DNA of 10,321 bases from Syntrophomonadaceae bacterium (lineage in GTDB: Bacteria > Bacillota_D > Dethiobacteria > DTU022 > UBA8154). Every line of letters begins with the position of its first letter. The first letter of the stretch is position 1. The DNA lies in contig SKMY01000003.1 of NCBI GenBank assembly GCA_007120815.1, positions 1-10,321 on the forward strand, read 5' to 3'. The notes below the pieces were generated by a model. The model had not been told where the DNA came from. It made no database searches and worked only from the letters and a program-made list of their open reading frames with translations. Below, piece after piece: positions 1 through 5,746 of the stretch. The translations under genes and the position numbers were made by a program.

Positions 1-4
1 AAGA

Positions 5-733
5 ATGAACGAGGCGGATCGTGTTATTGTGGAATACCCCCTGACCATCTTTTTAAACGATCAGGAATTTGTGACCTTGCTCTGTTCGCCCACAAAGATG
101 GATTGCCTGGCGGTTGGGTTTTTGCGTTCCGAGGGGCTGGTGATGGGTGCCGATGACCTGGAGAGTGTTCGGGTAGACGAGGAGCGGGGAATGGTTTTTG
201 TCCAAACCCGTTCAAAGACCGACCTGGTGGAAAAACTCTACGGGAAACGAACCATAACTTCAGGCTGCGGGAAAGGGACGGTTTTTTTTAACGTTTTGGA
301 CTCGCTGCAGAATAAGCCCGTAGAATCATCCCGGAAAATTGCCGCCGACAGCTTGCACAGCTTAATGTCGGAATTGCACGAGCGTTCCCTTCTCTACAAA
401 AACACCGGCGGTGTCCATATTGCAGCCCTGGCCGAGCCGCGTCAGCTCTTATTTCATCATGAAGATATCGGTCGTCACAATGCGGTAGATAAAATTGTCG
501 GAGAATGCGTACTAAACAACCTGCCCATTGACGATAAAATTCTTTTGACCAGCGGAAGATTGACATCAGAAATGGTTATTAAGGGAGCCAAGCTAAGATT
601 TCCCTTTGTTGTTTCCCGTTCAGCGCCGACATCACTGAGCGTTCAGTTGGCTCGGGAATTGGGCATTACCCTGGTTGGTTTTGTGCGCGGCAGGCGAATG
701 AATATTTATTCTCATGAGGAGCGAATTTATTAG
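5..733 (+). CDS. fdhD: FdhD, formate dehydrogenase accessory sulfurtransferase
   Basis: FdhD passes sulfur from a cysteine desulfurase to the molybdenum/tungsten bis-MGD cofactor of formate dehydrogenase in the cytoplasm, which is needed for enzyme activity. Family motifs occur in order: the N-terminal EYPL...FLND strand, LAVGFLRSEG (about 35-44), the active-site cysteine loop TSGCGKG (C88), the HHEDIGRHNAVDK block (151-163), LTSGRLTSEMV (181-191), SAPTSLSVQLA (206-216) and GFVRGRRMNIYS near the end. The loop carries one cysteine, whereas E. coli FdhD has CxxC. Length (242 aa) is slightly below the usual 250-280, and the reading frame is open to the window edge. The real start may therefore lie upstream, since only four bases precede this ATG and no ribosome binding site can be judged. 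It converges with the minus-strand NTPase gene. No formate dehydrogenase gene is in the window, so linkage to one is only an inference. Confidence 0.93.
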   Translation: MNEADRVIVEYPLTIFLNDQEFVTLLCSPTKMDCLAVGFLRSEGLVMGADDLESVRVDEERGMVFVQTRSKTDLVEKLYGKRTITSGCGKGTVFFNVLDSLQNKPVESSRKIAADSLHSLMSELHERSLLYKNTGGVHIAALAEPRQLLFHHEDIGRHNAVDKIVGECVLNNLPIDDKILLTSGRLTSEMVIKGAKLRFPFVVSRSAPTSLSVQLARELGITLVGFVRGRRMNIYSHEERIY

Positions 734-822
734 CGAAAACCCCTCCCCTGATTTGCGACGTGAGCGGACCAATAAAAGGGTTGAGCAGTTACAAGGATAA
801 TAAGTTTGCAACGGGGATACTG

Positions 823-1686
823 TTAGCGGATCTCCTGCTTTGCCCGGAAGGTATCTTTTTGTACAACCAGGTTGCGAACATTCATATCGATTCTTAATAC
901 CTGGAATCCGGTTAAACGTTCCAGCGTTTGTTTCATCTCTAATTGAAGGTCTGAAAGGAGCGTGGGAATACTGTCGGCGGCGCCGTAAAAAAGGGAAACC
1001 TCCAGGTTAATGACCAGCCCGTTTGCGGTGGATATGATGCCGTTCTTTTTCACCCGGGTAATTTCTTTTTTTTGTCCTGATACATGGGTGATAATCTGTT
1101 CAATAACATGCTCAGAAAGGAAATAATTCCCAAGTGAACTGTACAGGGGCCTTACGATGGTATGTTCCAGTGCTCTTGGTAAAGATGTGGCGGATTTGCT
1201 TTTCCCCAGAAAAAACGACCGAATATTTTCCAGTAAGAAGCCTGGGAAATCTTTTTCAATGGCAAAGGTGGGAATGGGTATAACATGCCGGTTTTGCTTA
1301 ACCCGGGTCTCCAGGGCCTGGCTAATTTCCTTTGGTGTGGCGATGTCCTCAATGTGGATTATCTCATCCGGCTGTGGGATGGAGAGTGTATTCGCTATTT
1401 GATGTATCATGCGGTCAGAAATACCAAGGATCAATATGCTTTCAGGCTTTTCAGTGACCAGGGTGTCTCTAACTTGTTTTGCATGTTCAGGATCTGAAAA
1501 GATGGCCCGCTTGGTTGCAGCCATTTTGGTCGTTTCACGTTTGGCGGAACGTCCTGCCAGGACCTGGTTGCCTTTTATGAGCAGGCCGTCATCAATGATA
1601 TATTCAACCCCTTTTCTGTGGGCCAGCAGGGAAGCTTGATGGCTTTTTCCTGTTCCGCTGGGGCCAACTAACGCATAGATTTTCAT
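823..1686 (-). CDS. P-loop NTPase fused to an Asp23/Gls24-like domain
   Basis: The exact function is not known. The N-terminus has a clear Walker A motif, GPSGTGKS (8-15, K14), then IDDGLLI (31-37) and a SAKRET...KRAIF segment (47-63). A hydrophobic strand SILILGIS (83-90) is a plausible Walker B region, but without a classic acidic DE pair. From about residue 183 to 275 the pattern changes to an Asp23/Gls24 (former DUF322) fold: an IIxHVSG helix, a NGIISTANGLVINLEVSLFYG double strand, a helix with LQLEMKQTLERLTGF, and a final strand VLRIDMNV. No signal peptide or membrane segment is seen, so it is probably cytoplasmic. The ATG start is well supported: AGGAGG lies four to five bases upstream and a sigma-A promoter sits just behind it. 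It is divergent from the PAS/AAA+ regulator. Asp23-domain proteins are linked to the cell envelope and alkaline stress in Firmicutes, but no such role is shown here. Confidence 0.8.
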   Translation of the reverse strand: MKIYALVGPSGTGKSHQASLLAHRKGVEYIIDDGLLIKGNQVLAGRSAKRETTKMAATKRAIFSDPEHAKQVRDTLVTEKPESILILGISDRMIHQIANTLSIPQPDEIIHIEDIATPKEISQALETRVKQNRHVIPIPTFAIEKDFPGFLLENIRSFFLGKSKSATSLPRALEHTIVRPLYSSLGNYFLSEHVIEQIITHVSGQKKEITRVKKNGIISTANGLVINLEVSLFYGAADSIPTLLSDLQLEMKQTLERLTGFQVLRIDMNVRNLVVQKDTFRAKQEIR

Positions 1687-1709
1687 ATTATCCTCCTATT
1701 TTCGCGTAT

Positions 1710-1738
1710 ATCATAGCATAAAAAGGAATAGCTGTCGA
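1710..1738 (-). promoter_or_regulatory. Sigma-A promoter of the NTPase/Asp23-domain gene
   Basis: Read on the minus strand, TCGACA (1738-1733) and TATGAT (1715-1710) are separated by exactly 17 bases. Each differs from the consensus TTGACA / TATAAT by one base. The gene's AGGAGG (1697-1692) and ATG (1686) follow at normal distances. The -35 box lies almost on top of the TTG at 1740 on the other strand, which is one reason to doubt that the divergent regulator is translated from that TTG. Confidence 0.7.
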
Positions 1739-1739
1739 C

Positions 1740-3521
1740 TTGATAAAAAAAATAAAATACAAGCAGGATTTCCTTCTAATTTTTACGAATATTCTAAGGG
1801 AAAGGAGGGATAATCGTATTGGGGTAATTAAGGTAGCACTGGTAACAGCAGGAAAATCAGGATATTCCGCATTTACAGTCCTCAAGGAGATGGAAAAACT
1901 GGTCTCTATCGTTGGCATTGCTGATCTCAGTGGTGACTTTTCCTGGCTGAAACAGGCTGAAAAAAGGCGCTTTTTTGCCACCCAGGATCTGGTCAAACTT
2001 TTATCGCTGCCGGATATTGATGTCGTACTGAACACAACAAGTTCTCAAGAAACGAACCAATTGATCCACGAACTAAAAAATCCAGGTGTTAATGTCATGG
2101 AAGCCCGCCCGGGCAACCTGCTCATGGCTCTCCTACAATCAAAAGAGGAGCTCCTGGAGGCCAAGCGGTTAAAAAGCGAACTGGGGGCTATTCTTAACTC
2201 GGTTCAGGATGCCATTGAAGCTGTGGATACCAACGGGGTCATTAAGTATGTAAACCATGCTTTTACCCGGGTTACGGGCATACCTGAGCGTGAACGGGTT
2301 GGGAAGAACATCTTTGAAGTTTCCCCGCAAGGCGCCCTGGCTCAATCACTTATCCGCCAAAAGCCTGTGACTGGATACAGAACCGTGGTGGGAGGTTCTG
2401 ATGTAGAGGTTATTTCCAATGCTGCCCCGATTAAAGTAGAAGGAGAAATTGAGGGAGCCGTTGTTGTCTTTCAGCCTATCACAGATATTTTAAAGCTGGT
2501 CGATGCATTACAAAAAAGTAACATCATGATTGAAAACCTTTATGAACGCATTGACCAGATAACGGGAGGCAAGTTTACCTTTACAGAATTAATCGGGGAG
2601 AACAAAGTCTTCAAAGCAGCCATTGACATGGCCAAGCAGGCGGCCAAAGGCGATTCCCCGATCCTGATCACGGGAGAAAGCGGAACGGGCAAAAAGATGT
2701 TTGCCCATGCCATTCATAATGCCAGCTCTCGCTACAACCGACCGTTTCTTAAGATTGACTGTTCGACAACACCTGAATCAATGTTGGACATGGAGATTTT
2801 TGGGTACGAAAAAGGAGTCTTTAGCGGTGCCGTTCGTACCAAGCTTGGCCGGGCTGAACTGGCCAAAGATGGAACACTCTTTCTGGATAATTTAGGGGAA
2901 GTAAATTTGAACTTCCAGGAGAAGCTTTTAAAACTGCTGCGGGATAAAAAGTTTAAGCGAATGGGTGGAACAGAGGCCGTTCAATCCAATGTTCGTATTA
3001 TTGCAGCAACGTCTCAGGACCTTAAGGACCTGGTTCGGCGCGGGCGTTTTCGGGAAGATCTCTACTTTCAAATGCAGGTCACTGAGTTGAGGGTGCCCCC
3101 ACTCAGGCGCCGAACGGAAGACATCCCCTTGTTAGTGAATCATTTCATTTCCATTTTTAATAGAAAATTCGGCAAAAAAGTCAATGCCCTCTCCTCTGAA
3201 GCGCTTCAGCTGGTAACCAACTATGAATGGCCGGGGAATATCAAAGAATTAGAGTTTATCGTAGAGCGTGCGGTTATCCTGGCTGATGGCTCAAAAATTG
3301 AAAAAGAACACCTGGCACCATATATTGCTCGATTCAGCGGCATGGGAATGAAGCAGTTTTCGGAAATTGTACCCCTGGATAAAATGGAACAAATGATGTT
3401 AAAAACGGCTCTTTCTCGCTACGGTGAAACGTTGGAAGGAAAGAAAAAGGCTGCCCAGGCACTAAATATTTCTCTAGCAACACTTTATAACAAGATAAAA
3501 AAGTACAAGGCCAACCTTTAA
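1740..3521 (+). CDS. PAS / AAA+ sigma54-type transcriptional regulator with Rossmann-like N-terminus
   Basis: This is the probable transcriptional regulator of the downstream methylmalonyl-CoA cluster. Numbering is from the TTG at 1740. Domains: a Rossmann-like segment (about 29-135, VALVTAGKSG turn, then VGIADLSG); a PAS domain (about 147-250); an AAA+ domain (about 280-525) with Walker A GESGTGKK (312-319); and a Fis-type HTH (about 564-591, AAQALNISLATLYNKIKKY). The AAA+ domain deviates from the family. GAFTGA reads GVFSGA (359-364). The Walker B DE is D383-N384. The conserved Asn of the NC motif is D340. The second arginine of FRxDLYYRL is Q444. The start is uncertain: TTG 1740 has only a weak ribosome binding site, while AAAGGAGG (1801-1808) points to 1818, which is ATT. 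The first in-frame ATG (1890) would cut the Rossmann strand. No terminator lies before sucC, so it is probably co-transcribed with the cluster. A regulator with PAS and sigma54-type domains heads the comparable cluster in Pelotomaculum. Confidence 0.85.
   Translation: MIKKIKYKQDFLLIFTNILRERRDNRIGVIKVALVTAGKSGYSAFTVLKEMEKLVSIVGIADLSGDFSWLKQAEKRRFFATQDLVKLLSLPDIDVVLNTTSSQETNQLIHELKNPGVNVMEARPGNLLMALLQSKEELLEAKRLKSELGAILNSVQDAIEAVDTNGVIKYVNHAFTRVTGIPERERVGKNIFEVSPQGALAQSLIRQKPVTGYRTVVGGSDVEVISNAAPIKVEGEIEGAVVVFQPITDILKLVDALQKSNIMIENLYERIDQITGGKFTFTELIGENKVFKAAIDMAKQAAKGDSPILITGESGTGKKMFAHAIHNASSRYNRPFLKIDCSTTPESMLDMEIFGYEKGVFSGAVRTKLGRAELAKDGTLFLDNLGEVNLNFQEKLLKLLRDKKFKRMGGTEAVQSNVRIIAATSQDLKDLVRRGRFREDLYFQMQVTELRVPPLRRRTEDIPLLVNHFISIFNRKFGKKVNALSSEALQLVTNYEWPGNIKELEFIVERAVILADGSKIEKEHLAPYIARFSGMGMKQFSEIVPLDKMEQMMLKTALSRYGETLEGKKKAAQALNISLATLYNKIKKYKANL
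1801..1820 (+). promoter_or_regulatory. Strong ribosome binding site followed by ATT, possible true start of the regulator
   Basis: AAAGGAGG (1801-1808) is a near-perfect Shine-Dalgarno. Nine bases after GGAGG comes ATT (1818-1820), in frame with the regulator and about three residues before the first conserved beta strand. TTG at 1819 is out of frame and reaches TAA after one codon. There is no in-frame ATG, GTG or TTG between 1743 and 1889. ATT is a rare but known start codon (infC). Initiation here is an inference. Confidence 0.45.
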
Positions 3522-3555
3522 CAGATTTTAAACCAAACACAGGAGGTGAACAGGA

Positions 3556-4668
3556 TTGAAATTGTTTGAATACATGGGGAAAGAATTATTTAAGCAGTAC
3601 GACATTCCCGTCCCTGAAGGGCGCGTCGTGCAGACACCCGGCGATGCAGCTGACGCTGCAGAAGCCATTGGCTCCGTGGTGATCAAGTCCCAGGTCTTAA
3701 CGGGCAAGCGAGGGAAAGCCGGGGGAATTGCTTTCGTCGACGACCCGGACACGGCCCGCAGTGAAGCCCAGCGACTTTTAGGAATGGATATTGGCGGTTT
3801 CCCGGTGGAACATCTACTGGTTGAAGGTAAAATAAACATCGAGCGGGAGCTTTACCTGGCCATCACCGTTGACGGTGCGCTGCGCTGTCCCATTGTTTTG
3901 GCATCCCTGGAGGGCGGCATGGATATCGAAGAGGTGCCCGAAGACCTCATCGTCAAGTACCCTATTGAAGTCAACATGGGCTTGCATCCCTTCATGGCCC
4001 GCGAGATCTGCCGCCGGTTGGCCCTCAAAGGGGACCTGGCCAAATCCTTTAGCGATATTTTATTTAAACTATACAGGCTTTTTAAGGAAATGGACGCCGA
4101 ACTGGTCGAGATTAACCCCCTGGTCATTACCGGTGAAGCAATGCTGGCCGCCGATGCCAAGGTGACCATCGATGAGGATGCTTTATTCCGGCACAAAACC
4201 CTTCCCCGGGTGGAAGAGCGGACCGAGCTGGAGAAAAAATCCCATGAACTGGGTTTGGCTTACGTGGAACTGGACGGCGATGTAGCCATTATGGCCAACG
4301 GTGCAGGCATGGCCATGGCCACCCTGGACATGTTGAACTATTACGGCGGACGGCCGGCAAACTTCCTGGATGCTGGCGGAGGTGCAGGCGTGGAACAGAC
4401 TGCCCGTGCCCTGGAACTTTTACTGGCTACCGAACCAAAAGTCATCATGATCAACATCTTTGGCGGTATTACCCGCTGCGATGATGTTGCCAACGCATTT
4501 GCCACCGTAAAAAAGGAAAAAGACCTGACCATCCCCGTTGTCTTCAGGCTCGTAGGCACCAACGAGGATGCGGGCAGAAAAATTCTGGAAGACATCGGCA
4601 TTCGCGCTTACCGCACCATGCAGGAAACGGCACAAAAAGCCGTAGAGCTGTCTAAACAAGCACAATGA
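3556..4668 (+). CDS. sucC: Succinyl-CoA synthetase (ADP/GDP-forming) beta subunit
   Basis: This is the nucleotide-binding subunit of succinyl-CoA synthetase: succinate + CoA + NTP to succinyl-CoA + NDP + Pi, reversible and cytosolic, acting with SucD. The N-terminal ATP-grasp domain has KRGKAGG (51-57; E. coli GRGKAGG), the nucleotide-site strand LLVEG, and the Mg-binding EINPLV (185-190) and AADAKVTID (198-206). The C-terminal ligase domain has ANGAGMAMATLDML (247-260), NFLDAGGGA (269-277) and INIFGGITRCDDVA (299-312). Length is 370 aa against about 388 in E. coli, so it is complete. The TTG start is chosen because AGGAGGTGA (3541-3549) lies at the right distance and the LFEYMGKELF opening matches the family. 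The gene is 34 bases after the regulator and is followed by sucD. In propionate oxidation it would make NTP from succinyl-CoA; in propionate formation it or a CoA transferase would activate succinate. ATP versus GTP preference cannot be told by eye. Confidence 0.95.
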   Translation: MKLFEYMGKELFKQYDIPVPEGRVVQTPGDAADAAEAIGSVVIKSQVLTGKRGKAGGIAFVDDPDTARSEAQRLLGMDIGGFPVEHLLVEGKINIERELYLAITVDGALRCPIVLASLEGGMDIEEVPEDLIVKYPIEVNMGLHPFMAREICRRLALKGDLAKSFSDILFKLYRLFKEMDAELVEINPLVITGEAMLAADAKVTIDEDALFRHKTLPRVEERTELEKKSHELGLAYVELDGDVAIMANGAGMAMATLDMLNYYGGRPANFLDAGGGAGVEQTARALELLLATEPKVIMINIFGGITRCDDVANAFATVKKEKDLTIPVVFRLVGTNEDAGRKILEDIGIRAYRTMQETAQKAVELSKQAQ

Positions 4669-4671
4669 CGG

Positions 4672-4722
4672 AAGGAGGTGTGAAGCCCGGTTTCTAGATG
4701 AATAAGAAATGGGGCTAGTTTA
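4672..4722 (+). promoter_or_regulatory. Unusual sucD translation initiation region with distant Shine-Dalgarno and hairpin
   Basis: The only strong ribosome binding site, AAGGAGGTG (4672-4680), is about 41 bases from the sucD ATG at 4722. Between them lie an in-frame mini-ORF, ATG (4698) to TAG (4716), encoding MNKKWG, and a possible hairpin AGCCC (4684-4688) / GGGCT (4712-4716). Folding would hide the mini-ORF and leave the Shine-Dalgarno about nine unpaired bases from the sucD ATG. A weak TGGGG (4710-4714) is the only closer candidate. The sequence is directly seen; the mechanism is an inference. Confidence 0.4.
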
Positions 4723-5594
4723 TGGCAATCTTTATTGACGAAAAAACCAGGGTCATGGTCCAGGGCATAACGGGCAACCAGGGGTCTTTTCATACCCGCC
4801 AAATGCTCGCCTATGGTACGAACATCGTTGCCGGTGTATCCCCGGGCAAAGGGGGTCAAAACGTTGAAGGGGTTCCTGTATTTGACACGGCGGCGGCCGC
4901 TGCAGCGGCAGAAAAGCCCGATGCCTCCATTCTGTTTGTCCCCGCGGCTTTTGCCCGTGACGGGGCTTTGGAAGCGCTAAACGCCGGAATGAAAGTTGTT
5001 GTTGTGATCACAGAAGGGATTCCCCTCCACGATGCCATGACGATCATCGCCTATGCCAGACAAAAAGAGGCTGTTGTCGTCGGTCCCAACACCTTTGGGC
5101 TGGTCTCTTCGGGCAAATGTAAGATCGGCATTATGCCCAACCAGATTTATGTCCCGGGGCCCGTGGGTGTGGTGGCCCGCAGCGGCACTTTGAGCTACGA
5201 AATTGTCGCTAACCTGAAAGAAGCGGGCTATGGCACGTCTACGGTTGTCGGCTTAGGAGGTGACCGCGCCGTGGGGTTAAACTTTATTGACGTCCTGCCA
5301 AATCTGGAAGAAGACCCTGAAACTAAGCTTATTGTCATGGTTGGTGAAATAGGCGGCACCGCTGAAGAAGAAGCTGCCAAATACATTAAAGCACATATCA
5401 GTAAACCGGTCATTGCTTACCTGGCCGGGAAGAGTGCCCCGCCGGGCAAACGGATGGGGCATGCCGGCGCTATCATCGAACGCGGCAGAGGCACCTTTCA
5501 GGGGAAAGTGGAGGCCCTGGAGGCGGTCGGCGTAAAAGTCGCTGAGTTGCCTTTCCAGGTACCGGAGCTGGCAAAAGTATTATTACCGCAATAA
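4722..5594 (+). CDS. sucD: Succinyl-CoA synthetase alpha subunit
   Basis: This is the CoA-binding, phosphohistidine-carrying subunit that works with SucC. The N-terminal Rossmann fold shows VQGITGNQGSFHT (13-25) and VAGVSPGKGG (36-45). The middle has GPNTFGLVSSGKCKIGIMP (121-139, E. coli GPNTPGVITPGECKIGIQP) and GPVGVVARSGTLSYE (146-160). The phosphorylated histidine is H247 in RMGHAGAII, matching E. coli His246. At 290 aa it is full length (E. coli 289). The ATG at 4722 is chosen because the MAIFIDEKTRVMVQG opening matches the family and a TAG stop lies in frame two codons upstream. The translation initiation signal is odd. It is 53 bases downstream of sucC. The next gene is 152 bases away, across a gap with candidate hairpins and a weak promoter. 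Confidence 0.95.
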   Translation: MAIFIDEKTRVMVQGITGNQGSFHTRQMLAYGTNIVAGVSPGKGGQNVEGVPVFDTAAAAAAAEKPDASILFVPAAFARDGALEALNAGMKVVVVITEGIPLHDAMTIIAYARQKEAVVVGPNTFGLVSSGKCKIGIMPNQIYVPGPVGVVARSGTLSYEIVANLKEAGYGTSTVVGLGGDRAVGLNFIDVLPNLEEDPETKLIVMVGEIGGTAEEEAAKYIKAHISKPVIAYLAGKSAPPGKRMGHAGAIIERGRGTFQGKVEALEAVGVKVAELPFQVPELAKVLLPQ

Positions 5595-5618
5595 CAAAGA
5601 TACGTTGTAGCTGCCAGG

Positions 5619-5646
5619 GCGTTTAGACTAGTGAACGCTTCACTGG
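5619..5646 (+). promoter_or_regulatory. Overlapping alternative hairpins / palindrome upstream of the mutase genes
   Basis: AGTGAA-CGC-TTCACT (5630-5644) is a perfect 6-bp inverted repeat, extended by a G-T and a C-G pair. It overlaps a second pairing, GCGTT (5619-5623) with AACGC (5634-5638), so only one can form at a time. No T-run follows, so it is not a standard terminator. It could be an operator, an mRNA processing site or an attenuator-like switch between sucD and the mutase. The role is unproven. Confidence 0.4.
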
Positions 5647-5699
5647 AATTATCTTACATAGCATACGTCTTTTATCCGCACTCTCCTCTATCCGGGCAG

Positions 5700-5727
5700 T
5701 TGCATAAGCATGACCAATATGTATTCT
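5700..5727 (+). promoter_or_regulatory. Candidate internal promoter for the mutase genes
   Basis: TTGCAT (5700-5705) and TATTCT (5722-5727) are 16 bases apart, each with four of six consensus bases, and lie just upstream of the mutase ribosome binding site AGGGAGG. The fit is only moderate. The 152-base gap is the largest inside the cluster, which makes a second transcription start plausible. Confidence 0.3.
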
Positions 5728-5746
5728 ACGAAAGGGAGGAAAGCCT

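Noticed and set aside
734..822. A shared bidirectional terminator between the convergent fdhD and NTPase genes.
   Set aside because: Only a weak AACCC/GGGTT pairing with a long loop is visible, with no proper T-run on either strand.
1740..1768. TTGATA at 1740-1745 as a plus-strand -35 box for the regulator.
   Set aside because: No -10-like hexamer lies 16-18 bases downstream (the sequence there is GCAGGA-like), so no plus-strand promoter is claimed.
3313..3330. A sigma54-like -24/-12 sequence, TGGCACCATATATTGCT, inside the 3' part of the regulator gene, upstream of sucC.
   Set aside because: GG and GC are separated by 11 bases, whereas sigma54 promoters need 10. It lies in coding sequence and is about 230 bases from the sucC start.
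5233..5248. TGGCACG in sucD as the -24 half of a sigma54 promoter.
   Set aside because: There is no GC at the required -12 position, and it lies inside conserved coding sequence.
5619..5646. The palindrome between sucD and the mutase as a rho-independent terminator.
   Set aside because: The stem is short and not followed by a T-run, so termination is unlikely; it is kept as a candidate operator or RNA switch.
5595..5746. A cobalamin riboswitch ahead of the B12-dependent mutase.
   Set aside because: The gap is only 152 bases, and I find no B12-box or the expected multi-stem architecture, only short hairpins.
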